Shown here one piece after another: positions 1 through 8,931 of a stretch of DNA of 64,000 bases. Under the pieces are notes generated by a model, which saw only the letters and a program-made list of their open reading frames with translations, was not told the origin of the DNA and searched no databases. Position numbers and translations under genes: made by a program. This stretch comes from Anabaena lutea FACHB-196. Lineage in GTDB: Bacteria; Cyanobacteriota; Cyanobacteriia; Cyanobacteriales; Nostocaceae. The stretch spans positions 247,994 to 311,993 of the forward strand of contig NZ_JACJST010000004.1 of assembly GCF_014698305.1 (NCBI RefSeq), given 5' to 3'. Position 1 is the stretch's first letter; the number at the start of each line of letters is the position of its first letter.

Positions 1-312
1 GGTATATTTAACACAGCCGATGTTACAGATCATGCATTGATTTGGGATCGTCAACAAAATCAGACTCAAACAGTTGCACCACCTCAAGAAGAAAATGAGC
101 ATGAAAAAATAGCAATATTATTAGGTTGGAGTAAAAAACAACCGGATCATGCGTTGTTCCGTACAGGTGAATTAGGTGCAGAAAATTGGCCTTTGGTGCA
201 AGTGTCTAGTGATGGTAAAAGTGTAAATGTTTCCACAGATGGGGATCAACCTGTGACTTTTGGTGAAAGAGATCCCCAAGTTTGGGCTGAACCACAAGTT
301 GCGTCCCGATAA
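1..312 (+). CDS. C-terminal part of an unidentified protein (5' truncated by window edge)
   Basis: An open frame runs from the first base to a TAA at 310-312, so the gene begins upstream of the window. The visible 103 residues are hydrophilic, contain a Gln/Glu/Pro-rich linker (TVAPPQEENE) followed by a compact segment ending in QVWAEPQVASR. I do not recognise the family and see no membrane segment or catalytic motif. A TTG at 37 could start a 91-residue product, but there is no ribosome binding site and the frame is open upstream, so a partial gene is the better reading. Confidence 0.55.
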   Translation, partial: GIFNTADVTDHALIWDRQQNQTQTVAPPQEENEHEKIAILLGWSKKQPDHALFRTGELGAENWPLVQVSSDGKSVNVSTDGDQPVTFGERDPQVWAEPQVASR

Positions 313-544
313 TTCGTAAATAATTAACAATATCCATTCCCGTTGTTGCTAAAGGTAAAAACGGGAAATTTTTATGTTTAGTTCTTGCTTTGAAGGAACT
401 AGTACAACACGGCGTAAGTTAAGCAACCATTAAAAATACTGAAAAAGCCTGTTTAATCTACTTTTTTAATTTTTAATTGTTAATTTTTAATTCCGAGAAA
501 GCGGTACTAGTTTACTCTCAACACTCAGCACAGAGATGTTTAAT

Positions 545-1558
545 TTAAGATCCCAAACTATTTGATTTTACACAATTAGCCTCCGAGACAACCAGCACAG
601 CTGATGTTGGTTCGCTGACATCAACCTCTGTGTACGGCTCAAAATCTTGAGAGTTTTGGCCGAGAACTATTGCAGATAAAACAAAAGTCGCGCCAATGAG
701 ACTGCTTATACCAAGCTGTTCACCAAGTAACCAAAACGAGAATATCGCTGCGAATATTGGCTCAAGTGTATAAAGTAAAGCCGCTTCTTCAGACCGAATC
801 CATCGTTGAGCTAATGTCTGAAGCCAGGTGACAATGGCAGTGGCCACTAACCCGAGGTAAAGAATCACGCTCCAGTTCTCATATATGGTATTAAACTCTT
901 CGACTAATTGTGTGTTACTCCACAGTGCGCCTAGTATGGCAACTACAACTAATTGGACGCTAGTGAGCGATAAAGATGGATGACGGGGTGCTATTTGTTC
1001 TAGTATGAGAGTATAAATTGCATAAACAATGGCATCTACTAACATTAGCAAATCGCCAATTCCTAATACTCCCTCTCCCCAAAATATTACGCCGATACCA
1101 AAAATAGCAAGTCCAGCAGATAGGAAAGTTTTTAACGGTAAGTGCCGACCCAAAAACAAGCCCAGTAAAGGTACTAAGATTGCACTTAGGCTAATAATAA
1201 ATGCTGCCCGGTTTGCATGAATGCTTTCTAGAGCAATTGTTTCAATAGCTAGATAGGCAAAAAACAATAGTCCCAGAAGTAAACCATCGCGTAGCATCAG
1301 CTTATTTAGACGACGCAAGTTGACGCTAAAAAATATTGCTGCTACAGTGAATCTCATTGAAATTAATACACTGGGCGAAAGACTATTGACTGTGTTTTCG
1401 ATGAGTGGGAAGGTTGAACCCCAAATGATGTTGATAATAACGAACAGTATTATTCCTTTAATACGCAAGTTATTTTGTGTAAATTGATGGGTATAAGTAT
1501 CGAGACTGACACCAGCTGGCACCCAACGGCTGAATATCTTACTCAGAAACAATTTCAT
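545..1558 (-). CDS. EamA/DMT-superfamily transporter
   Basis: Product of 337 residues with about ten hydrophobic segments in two homologous halves, the layout of two EamA domains (drug/metabolite transporter superfamily, RhaT/YdcZ-like). The N-terminal half has the typical IIWGSTFPLIE segment near residue 45, and the second half ends with the ALLYTLEPIFAAIFSFWLLGE signature near residues 255-275, where the family carries its conserved Pro-Glu. It acts in the cytoplasmic membrane, most likely as an exporter of small metabolites or amino acids; the substrate cannot be read from sequence. The ATG at 1558 is followed by a basic, amphipathic lead of about 30 residues before the first membrane helix, longer than usual. 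It is transcribed away from the natF-like gene. Confidence 0.85.
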   Translation of the reverse strand: MKLFLSKIFSRWVPAGVSLDTYTHQFTQNNLRIKGIILFVIINIIWGSTFPLIENTVNSLSPSVLISMRFTVAAIFFSVNLRRLNKLMLRDGLLLGLLFFAYLAIETIALESIHANRAAFIISLSAILVPLLGLFLGRHLPLKTFLSAGLAIFGIGVIFWGEGVLGIGDLLMLVDAIVYAIYTLILEQIAPRHPSLSLTSVQLVVVAILGALWSNTQLVEEFNTIYENWSVILYLGLVATAIVTWLQTLAQRWIRSEEAALLYTLEPIFAAIFSFWLLGEQLGISSLIGATFVLSAIVLGQNSQDFEPYTEVDVSEPTSAVLVVSEANCVKSNSLGS

Positions 1559-1898
1559 AAAGACTTTCTAAATCTCCCCTCAATAATGAGGAATGGAGGG
1601 GTTACTATTTTTATCAACATTTTTCTATTTTGAAAGATTAAGTTTTACTACATAAAGTAAATACTATCTTAACTCTCCTCCATAGGGCTATTCATTACAC
1701 GGATCTTTCTGAACATTTGGGAGAGCGATGCCTACGGAGGGCGATAAAACTCCGACACCAATAGACATCTAACATTGTTCGCTGTTTCTTATTGATAGTC
1801 AGGTGACAGAACGGGGAACTTTTAATGAAGAACAGTGATAGAATGCAGCGATTTCATTCGTGTTCAAAACCTAGTTAAATAGTAGTCCGTAAGTAATT
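1559..1898. other. Divergent intergenic region between exporter and natF
   Basis: 340 bases between two divergently transcribed genes, so both promoters should lie here. The part at 1720-1750 carries GC-rich dispersed-repeat sequence (GATGCCTACGGAGGGC-like) of the kind scattered through Nostocales genomes. I looked for an NtcA site (GTA-N8-TAC) ahead of natF and did not find a convincing one. Confidence 0.4.
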
Positions 1899-2966
1899 AT
1901 GCGTAAATCAGGTTTAATTCTAGCCATTGCTCCCATGATCTTTGCTCTCAGTGCTTGTAGTAGCGGGTCTGAACCATCAGCAACAACAGGCAGTACCCCT
2001 GAAGCACAAGTCACACGCGATCGCTGGAATAGCATTAAAAGCCGTGGTAAGCTCATCTGTGGTGTGAGTGGGGAATTACCAGGATTTAGCTTTGTGGAGA
2101 CTAATGGTAAATATAGCGGTATTGATGTAGATGTTTGTCGTGCGATCGCATCTGCTATATTCGATGATCCTGAAGCTGTAGAATACCGCAATCTCAATAC
2201 TAAAGAACGATTTACAGCTTTGCAAACTGGGGAAGTCGATATTCTCAGTCGTAACACTACCTGGACATTGAGTCGTGATACTTCCCAAGGTCTAGATTTT
2301 GCACCTGTAGTTTTTTATGACGGTCAAGCCGTAATGGTTCGCAAAAATAGCTCTATCAAATCTCTAGCAGACCTTAAAGACAAAGCCATCTGTATTCAAA
2401 CTGGTACTACTACCGAACAGAACTTAGCAGACCAAATGCGGAAACGCAACATAACCTATAAATCCGTTGTTTTTGAAGACGTTAATATTACCTTTGCTAC
2501 CTATGCTCAAGGGCGTTGTGACGCAATTACTACAGACCGTTCCGGCTTAGTTTCTCGACGCACAACTCTACCCAAACCAGACGATAACATCATTCTCGAT
2601 GATGTTCTGTCCTCAGAACCTCTTGCACCAGCAGTGGTAAAAGGAGATACTAAATGGGCTGATATTGTCAAATGGACTATTTATTCCCTGGTCAAAGCTG
2701 AAGAATTGGGAATTAATTCTCAAAATCTGGCACAATTTACCACTAGTACCGACCCAGATATTAAGCGTTTTTTAGGTACAGAAGGCAACCTTGGGGAAGG
2801 ACTCGGCTTAACAAAAGACTTCGCAGCTAAAATAATTAAGCACGTTGGTAACTACGGTGAAATTTATGATCGCAATCTGGGAGCCAAGACAAAGCTTAAT
2901 TTAGCTCGTGGTCAAAATCAACTTTGGTCAAAAGGCGGTTTACTCTATTCTCCCCCTTTTAGATGA
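1899..2966 (+). CDS. natF: Amino-acid ABC transporter substrate-binding lipoprotein (NatF-like)
   Basis: A 355-residue periplasmic binding protein of the general L-amino-acid family (SBP_bac_3). Residues 1-20 form a lipoprotein signal ending in the lipobox LSAC, so Cys20 should be lipidated and anchor it at the membrane face. Family motifs are clear: KLICGVSGELPGFS near 53, GIDVDVCRAIASAIF near 75, RFTALQTGEVDILSRNTT near 104. It should capture amino acids and hand them to the two permeases encoded downstream. In Anabaena the N-II system is described as NatF, NatG, NatH plus the shared ATPase BgtA; assignment here is by family and gene order. The ATG at 1899 is the natural start because it opens directly into the signal peptide. 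Confidence 0.75.
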   Translation: MRKSGLILAIAPMIFALSACSSGSEPSATTGSTPEAQVTRDRWNSIKSRGKLICGVSGELPGFSFVETNGKYSGIDVDVCRAIASAIFDDPEAVEYRNLNTKERFTALQTGEVDILSRNTTWTLSRDTSQGLDFAPVVFYDGQAVMVRKNSSIKSLADLKDKAICIQTGTTTEQNLADQMRKRNITYKSVVFEDVNITFATYAQGRCDAITTDRSGLVSRRTTLPKPDDNIILDDVLSSEPLAPAVVKGDTKWADIVKWTIYSLVKAEELGINSQNLAQFTTSTDPDIKRFLGTEGNLGEGLGLTKDFAAKIIKHVGNYGEIYDRNLGAKTKLNLARGQNQLWSKGGLLYSPPFR

Positions 2967-3000
2967 TAGAGAGTCGGAAAAGTAGAGAAGAATAATTTAC

Positions 3001-3029
3001 CAATCACCAATCACCAATGACTAATGACT
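3001..3029. repeat. Short tandem repeat (CCAATCA / ATGACTA heptamers)
   Basis: Tandem copies of CCAATCA followed by two copies of ATGACTA, ending inside the first codons of the natG-like gene. This is a typical cyanobacterial heptameric STRR; one repeat unit supplies the ATG start at 3024. Confidence 0.6.
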
Positions 3030-3926
3030 AAAAACCACTTTTGGCGAATTGCTGGACAATTAATTGCCGTGTTTTTAGCAGCAGTTTTGGTAACGATACT
3101 GTGGAGTAATCTTAACCGAAATTTCCAGCAATTAGGTATTCAGTTTGGCTTTGATTTTCTTGGGCAACAAGCATCTTTTGATATCGGTGAAAAACTCATT
3201 GCTTACAACCCAACAGATACCTATAGCCGTGCCTTGTGGGTGGGTTTAATCAACTCTTTGCGAGTGGCAATAATAGGAATTATTCTGACCACAATTGTGG
3301 GATTAACTGCGGGAATTGCTCGTCTATCAGATAACTGGTTAGTGCGGAATATTACCTCAGTTTATGTTGAGTTTTTCCGTAACACTCCCTTATTACTGCA
3401 ATTACTATTTTGGTACTTTGCTGTTTTCCTTGCTTTTCCCAAGGTTGAAAATAAAATTTCCCTGGGTGGTTTGGTTTACTTTAGTCAAAATGGGATAGAA
3501 CTTCTGGGAATGAGCTTTTCTCCAGAGTTTTCAGCATTGCTGCTGGGGTTAACTTTTTACACGGGTGCATTTATTGCAGAAATTGTCCGGGGTGGAATTC
3601 AATCAGTACATAAGGGACAATGGGAAGCAGCGCAATCGCTGGGGCTAAAACCAGGGTTAGCAATGCGGTTGGTGATTTTTCCCCAAGCTTTGCGGGTAAT
3701 CATTCCCCCACTCACCAGTCAGTATCTCAATTTAACAAAAAACTCCAGTTTAGCGATCGCTATCGGCTACCCTGATATTTATTTTGTCGCCTCTACCACC
3801 TTTAACCAAACAGGGAGAGCCGTAGAAGTGATGTTACTAATTATCCTCACCTATCTCACCCTCAGCTTAAGCATCTCTGTAATAATGAATTTATTTAACC
3901 GCACCGTGCAGATTAGAGAAAGATGA
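3024..3926 (+). CDS. natG: Amino-acid ABC transporter permease (NatG-like)
   Basis: A 300-residue inner-membrane permease with a BPD_transp_1 domain. The first helix is at residues 8-28, and a periplasmic stretch (about 30-65) leads into the five-helix core. The cytoplasmic EAA loop that docks on the ATPase is visible as EAAQSLGLKPGLAMRL followed by FPQALRVIIPP (about residues 208-235). It pairs with the second permease at 9240-10268 as the two membrane subunits of a polar amino-acid importer. The gene starts inside a heptamer repeat and its stop codon overlaps another repeat (GGGGAGAT)n, a sign that repeat sequence sits at both ends. A TPR-CHAT gene now lies between it and its usual neighbour natH. 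Confidence 0.75.
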   Translation: MTKNHFWRIAGQLIAVFLAAVLVTILWSNLNRNFQQLGIQFGFDFLGQQASFDIGEKLIAYNPTDTYSRALWVGLINSLRVAIIGIILTTIVGLTAGIARLSDNWLVRNITSVYVEFFRNTPLLLQLLFWYFAVFLAFPKVENKISLGGLVYFSQNGIELLGMSFSPEFSALLLGLTFYTGAFIAEIVRGGIQSVHKGQWEAAQSLGLKPGLAMRLVIFPQALRVIIPPLTSQYLNLTKNSSLAIAIGYPDIYFVASTTFNQTGRAVEVMLLIILTYLTLSLSISVIMNLFNRTVQIRER

Positions 3927-3950
3927 GGAGATGGGGAGATGGGGAGATGG
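3924..3950. repeat. STRR (GGGGAGAT)n at the natG/CHAT junction
   Basis: About three copies of an ATGGGGAG octamer lie directly on the natG stop codon and run into the start of the CHAT gene. The same octamer family occurs at 25058-25104 (reverse orientation) and 35231-35306. Confidence 0.75.
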
Positions 3951-6900
3951 TTAAGGATGATTTTCTAGATACTCAAGCAGAAAACTGGTTTCTTCAAGGT
4001 GAAGAAAAATTTGCAAGCGAAGATTTTGAAGGGGCAATTTTTTGTTACGACAAAGCTATAGAGATTGAATCAAACTACCAAGCAGCTTGGAGGCAAAGAG
4101 GTTATGCACTGTACAAATTAGAACGAGACAAAGAAGCACTTGTATCTTTAGACAAAGCCATAGAAATAAATAATGCTGATAATTTAACCTGGTATTATAG
4201 GGGACTGGCAGAGGATGAATTAGAACAATATGAAGAAGCTATTTTATCCTTTAACAAAGCTATAGAAATAAATACTGATGAGTATAAGGTTTGGGGGAGT
4301 AGAGGTTTTTCGCTAAATAATTTAGGACGATATGAAGAAGCGTTAGTATCTTTTGAGGAATCCCTAAAAATTAACCATGATGATTATCTAACTTGGTACA
4401 ATCAGGGGTTGGCACTGCATAATTTAGGAAGATATGAAGAAGCTCTAGCATCTTATAATCAAGCTATAGAAATAAATCCTCATGACCACTATCTTGTTTG
4501 GCAAAATCGTGGATTGCTGCTCAATCATTTAGGAAGATATGAAGAAGCATTGGCATCTTTTGAGGAATCCCTAAAAATTAATCCTGATGATTATCTAAGC
4601 TGGTACAATAAGGGGGTAGCACTGCATAATTTAGGACAGGTTCAAGAATCTGAAAAAATTCGACAATATTTGTTAAACCGATGGTCAGAATTGTATGACT
4701 TAGGTCGCTATGAAAAAGCTCTTGCATTGTCTAGCAAAATCACAGAAATCTCTCCAAACAGTAGTGATTTTTGGCTTCTGCATGGGTTACTTCTCCTGAC
4801 AATCAAGCGATTTTCTGAAGCTCTCGTGTGTTTCAACAAAGTTATAGAACTTCAACCTAATACCTATGAATACTTTGCTTGGGAATGCAAAGGGAAAGCA
4901 TTATTAGGGCTAGAACGTTATGAAGAAGCTATTACAGCTTATAATAAAGCCATAGAACTGAACCCAGAAAATAAAATTGCTTGGAGTGATAAAGGGTCAG
5001 CACTACTAGAATTAGGATGTGTTGAAGAAGCTCTGATATGTTTAAATAAAGCCATAGAACTGAACCCAGAAAATAAAATTGCTTGGAGTGATAAAGGGTT
5101 AGCACTACTAGAATTAGGATGTGTTGAAGAAGCTCTGATTTGCTTAAATAAAGCCATAGAACTGAACCCAGAAAATAAAAGTGCTTGTATTAATAAAGTA
5201 TCGGGATTATTAAGATTAGAACGCTTTGAAGAAGCTCTGATATTTTGTGAGGAAATTATAGAATTAAACCCAGAATATCACATTGCTTGGAGTAGCAAAG
5301 GGGCTGCATTATTAGGATTACAAAAATTTGAAAAAGCTCTGATATCCTGCGAAAAAGCTCTAGAATTGAACCCCGAAGATAACACTGCTTGGAGTAATAA
5401 AGGGGCTGCATTATTAGGATTACAAAAATTTGAAGAAGCTCTGATATCCTGTGAAAAAGCTTTAGAACTAAACCCCGAAGATAACATAACTTGGAGTAAC
5501 AAATCTTATGCTCTATTGGGCTTAAAACGCTATAAAGAGGCTCTAGAATCTTCCAAAAAATCTATAGAATTGAATCCAAAACATAACATTGCTTGGGCGA
5601 ATCAAGGATTAGCCTTGGCTAATTTAAATCTTTTTGTAGAAGCTCTAGAATCTTGCCAAAAATCTATAGAATTAAATCCTGAATATAATAGGGCTTGGGC
5701 TTGGTTAGGGGGAATATTGCTAGGTTTGAAAAGATATGAAGAAGCTGTCGCATCATATGAGAAAGCTATAGAATTAGAACTATATCATAATGAGGTTTGG
5801 AACAATCAAGGAGTAGCATTACTTAATTTAGGGCGTAGTCAAGAATCTCTCCTATCTTTCGATAAAGCTATAGAATTAAAACCAGACTATGATGAGGCTT
5901 GGAATCATCGAGGTACTGCACTTGCTAATTTAGAACGCTATGAAGAAGCTCTCATATCCTGCAACACAGCTATAGAAATTAAATCTGATAACCACGAAGC
6001 TTGGGCTACTAAAGGCTCAGTGCTTCTTAAATTAAGACGCTGTGAAGAAGCTCTTGTATCCTGCAACAAAGCCATAGAAATTGAATCAGAAGATCATAAA
6101 GCTTGGCATAATAAGGGTACAGCCTTGAGGTTACTAGGTAATTATGAAGAATCGCTTAAAAGTTTGAACCAAGCTCAAGATTTAGAAGCTACTTGCTCTG
6201 GTGGCTGGTACGAACATGGTAATGTACTAGCTGAACTAGGAAGATATGAAGAAGCAATTATTTCCTACAACAAAGCGATTGAACTCAATCCCAATGATGA
6301 ATATTCTTGGCAGAGTAGAGGTTTTTCGCTGGCTGAACTAGGAAGACATGAAGAAGCAATTATTTCCTACAACAAAGCCATAGAAATCAATCCTGACTTT
6401 TATCAAGCTTGGCACGAAAGAGGTAGAGTTTTACATAACTTGATGCAAGATGAAGAAGCATTAGCATCCCACGATAAAGCTTTAGAAATTAAACATGATT
6501 ACCATTATGCTTGGATTGATAGAGGTAATGCAGTATTTAACTTAAGTACAGAACGTAAAAATTTTAGGTCAAGATTCATCTTACCAGTAATTACAACATA
6601 TCCTGACCTGGCTCTGATATTCAAAAATCCCGACTTAAATAAGGTTGGCTATGAAGGTCTATTTGCCAGCTATGAAGAAGGTTTAAAACATTGTCCCCAA
6701 GATACAGAAGGTTGGGGTAGATTACATCAAATTATAGGCCAAGCCTACTATTTCCAAGGATGCAAAGATGATAAGCCTTTTAGTTATTGGCGTAAAGCTG
6801 TTAACAGCTACAATATTGCCATAACAACTCTCACAGAAAAAACATATCCAAAAGCACATTTAGAAGTTTTACAAGATTTAATTCGCTGTTTGTTAGGTTT

Positions 6901-8365
6901 AGAACAAATCAATGAAGCCATAGAATTGCAAAGACGTGGCTCAGATATTTTACAAAAATTGCTCAAAGATACTAAAAGTCTAGCTAAACAACAACAATTA
7001 GCCTTAAAATTTGTCAGTTTTCAACAAATAACTGTTGATTTAGCAGTGCAATCTGGTAATTCAATTCAAGCCTTAGAACTAGCAGAACAAGGAAAAAACG
7101 CCTGTTTATCTTGGCTTTTAGAAGGATGGAGTGAAGAAATTTCTTCACCCAAATGGCAAGATATTCAACAGTTACTAAATCCCACAACAGCTATAATTTA
7201 TTGGCATCTTAGCCCCGCAGCCCTTCACACTTTCATCCTCAAATATGATAGTCCAACACCCATTGTTTTAACACAATCTGAATTATTAATTCTTTCACAA
7301 CGTTTACAACACTTTGAAGACTGGGTAAAAAATTGGAATCAACAATATAATGATTATCGTGGTAAAGGCAAAGATGAAGTAGATAAAAATGATCATGCTT
7401 GGCGAAATGATATGCAAACAAATCTCAACCAACTCAAAAATATTTTAGATATTGACACAATCAAACAGCAACTTTCAGGTATTAATCAATTAATTTTAAT
7501 TCCCCACCGCGACCTACATAGATTTCCGCTTCATGTTCTATTCAACGCAGATGAAGAAAAATCAAAATTCATCATCACTTATCTACCTAGCACCAAACTT
7601 GGTATTACAAATACACTTACCAAACCAGACCATAGCAATAAATTATTAAGTGTCGAAGTTTCTCCAACTCAAGACGATGAACATCTGTTTTATGCGACAC
7701 TGGAAGCTGAAATTATCAGTCAGATGTTTGAGCATAGACAACGTATCCAAGAAGGTGAAGCTACTAAAGAAGAGTTAGAAGCAGCATTAGAAAATGGTTA
7801 TGAAATATTTCACTTTGCTGGACACGCAAATTACAACTTTAGCGAACCTAAAAAATCACAGTTAGCATTAGCCAACGAAGACAAATTAACTCTCCAAGAA
7901 ATTTACCAAAAAAATCTTACAACCTATAAACTGGTTAGTCTTGCTGCTTGCGAAACAGCCATTACCGGCAACCAAACAATAACCACCGAATATGTTGGTT
8001 TAGTCAGTGGTTTTTTGAGTCGGGGAGTTGCCCAGGTAGTGAGTACACTATGGACAGTGAAATCTGCTGCTAGTGCTTTAATTATGATTGAATTTTACCG
8101 ACGCAGACAACAACTAAATAAATCTGATGCCCAAGCCTTAAAAGAAGCTACAACATGGCTAAGAAACCTAACTGCGGGTGAACTGCAAAAATGGTATAAA
8201 GAACTAAAGAATCAAATACCTCCAGAAAAATTAACCGGTGGAATTAACGGATTATTAAAGGGAGAAATTTATAAAATTTCTAAAGAAAAGCCAGACAAAT
8301 TACTGTATAATGATATATACTATTGGGGAGCGTTCACAATCACAGGTAAGCCACTATCAAGCTAA
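3947..8365 (+). CDS. Giant TPR-CHAT protease
   Basis: Product of 1472 residues from the ATG at 3947. About 24-25 tetratricopeptide repeats of 34 residues fill residues 5-880 (consensus W-x2-G-x3-L-x3-x2-EA-x3-A-x-E-x-NP), then a helical linker, then a C-terminal CHAT domain, a caspase-like (separase-related) cysteine protease. The catalytic pair is visible: His1293 in HFAGHA and Cys1335 in SLAACETA. TPR-CHAT proteins are cytosolic proteases whose TPR superhelix binds a regulator or target; one relative acts with a type III-E CRISPR effector, but no cas gene lies here. The frame is also open from an ATG at 3923 overlapping the natG stop, but those eight extra residues are encoded by an STRR, so 3947 is preferred. 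Six bases separate it from the next gene. Confidence 0.88.
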   Translation: MVKDDFLDTQAENWFLQGEEKFASEDFEGAIFCYDKAIEIESNYQAAWRQRGYALYKLERDKEALVSLDKAIEINNADNLTWYYRGLAEDELEQYEEAILSFNKAIEINTDEYKVWGSRGFSLNNLGRYEEALVSFEESLKINHDDYLTWYNQGLALHNLGRYEEALASYNQAIEINPHDHYLVWQNRGLLLNHLGRYEEALASFEESLKINPDDYLSWYNKGVALHNLGQVQESEKIRQYLLNRWSELYDLGRYEKALALSSKITEISPNSSDFWLLHGLLLLTIKRFSEALVCFNKVIELQPNTYEYFAWECKGKALLGLERYEEAITAYNKAIELNPENKIAWSDKGSALLELGCVEEALICLNKAIELNPENKIAWSDKGLALLELGCVEEALICLNKAIELNPENKSACINKVSGLLRLERFEEALIFCEEIIELNPEYHIAWSSKGAALLGLQKFEKALISCEKALELNPEDNTAWSNKGAALLGLQKFEEALISCEKALELNPEDNITWSNKSYALLGLKRYKEALESSKKSIELNPKHNIAWANQGLALANLNLFVEALESCQKSIELNPEYNRAWAWLGGILLGLKRYEEAVASYEKAIELELYHNEVWNNQGVALLNLGRSQESLLSFDKAIELKPDYDEAWNHRGTALANLERYEEALISCNTAIEIKSDNHEAWATKGSVLLKLRRCEEALVSCNKAIEIESEDHKAWHNKGTALRLLGNYEESLKSLNQAQDLEATCSGGWYEHGNVLAELGRYEEAIISYNKAIELNPNDEYSWQSRGFSLAELGRHEEAIISYNKAIEINPDFYQAWHERGRVLHNLMQDEEALASHDKALEIKHDYHYAWIDRGNAVFNLSTERKNFRSRFILPVITTYPDLALIFKNPDLNKVGYEGLFASYEEGLKHCPQDTEGWGRLHQIIGQAYYFQGCKDDKPFSYWRKAVNSYNIAITTLTEKTYPKAHLEVLQDLIRCLLGLEQINEAIELQRRGSDILQKLLKDTKSLAKQQQLALKFVSFQQITVDLAVQSGNSIQALELAEQGKNACLSWLLEGWSEEISSPKWQDIQQLLNPTTAIIYWHLSPAALHTFILKYDSPTPIVLTQSELLILSQRLQHFEDWVKNWNQQYNDYRGKGKDEVDKNDHAWRNDMQTNLNQLKNILDIDTIKQQLSGINQLILIPHRDLHRFPLHVLFNADEEKSKFIITYLPSTKLGITNTLTKPDHSNKLLSVEVSPTQDDEHLFYATLEAEIISQMFEHRQRIQEGEATKEELEAALENGYEIFHFAGHANYNFSEPKKSQLALANEDKLTLQEIYQKNLTTYKLVSLAACETAITGNQTITTEYVGLVSGFLSRGVAQVVSTLWTVKSAASALIMIEFYRRRQQLNKSDAQALKEATTWLRNLTAGELQKWYKELKNQIPPEKLTGGINGLLKGEIYKISKEKPDKLLYNDIYYWGAFTITGKPLSS
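4943..5248 (+). repeat. Near-identical 102-bp tandem duplications within the TPR region
   Basis: Three successive TPR units starting at 4943, 5045 and 5147 are almost identical at nucleotide level with an exact 102-base (34-codon) period. A second close pair lies around 5290-5500. Third-position identity shows recent duplication rather than protein-level convergence. Confidence 0.85.
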
Positions 8366-8371
8366 TATTAA

Positions 8372-8929
8372 ATGAACAACATAGACAAACTTACCCTCAA
8401 AGCCTTTCTTGCAGCTTTAATGCGGCTAGAACAACCCTTACCTGATGATTTGCAGAACCAGCTAAAGGAAATCAGTAAAACCTGTCCTTCAGATGTCGAT
8501 AAACTTGATGCCTTAACCGAGATTTATCCACCTTTAGAAGATGAATATTTAGAAGCTCGTAGCATTTTACAAAATGATGGGGAACGCTTCCGTTCATCTA
8601 GCGTCCAGACAGTTAATGAAACTGTGGTTTTGAGTGACGAAAAGCTGATTGATTTAGCAGTGCAAATTTTCAGCAGCGAAGATTCCGTTAATTCTCTGAA
8701 TCAAGCATACACAGAATCCAGCCCAATTGGACAATTTTTATTTCAACTGCGTCGCCAGACAAGCGTGATGGCGAAAGATACTAATAATATACCCCAAGAA
8801 GAATTATGGGTTTGGCAAGACCCTGTAGTTTGGGCTTCCTTAGAACGCGGACTCAAGCAAGCACAAGCCGGAGAGGGTCGTTACTTGGGAGATTTTTCGC
8901 AGTACGCAGATTTGGAGATTGAAGATTAG
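8372..8929 (+). CDS. Hypothetical protein with antitoxin-like C-terminus
   Basis: A 185-residue acidic, largely helical protein starting six bases after the CHAT stop. I do not recognise the family. The first ~70 residues (LTLKAFLAALMRLEQ onward) look like a small helical adaptor module; the last ~35 (WASLERGLKQAQAGEG..DFSQYAD) resemble the C-terminal tail of antitoxins that precede ParE/RelE-like genes. Its stop codon at 8927-8929 touches the next reading frame, so the two are surely co-translated. Inference: it bridges the CHAT protease and the RelE-like protein, possibly as the protease's substrate. The module boundaries are my reading only. Confidence 0.65.
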   Translation: MNNIDKLTLKAFLAALMRLEQPLPDDLQNQLKEISKTCPSDVDKLDALTEIYPPLEDEYLEARSILQNDGERFRSSSVQTVNETVVLSDEKLIDLAVQIFSSEDSVNSLNQAYTESSPIGQFLFQLRRQTSVMAKDTNNIPQEELWVWQDPVVWASLERGLKQAQAGEGRYLGDFSQYADLEIED

Positions 8930-8931
8930 TG

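Noticed and set aside
3947..8365. Type III-E CRISPR (Craspase) association of the TPR-CHAT protein
   Set aside because: No cas gene, no repeat-spacer array in the window; the similarity is limited to the TPR-CHAT architecture.
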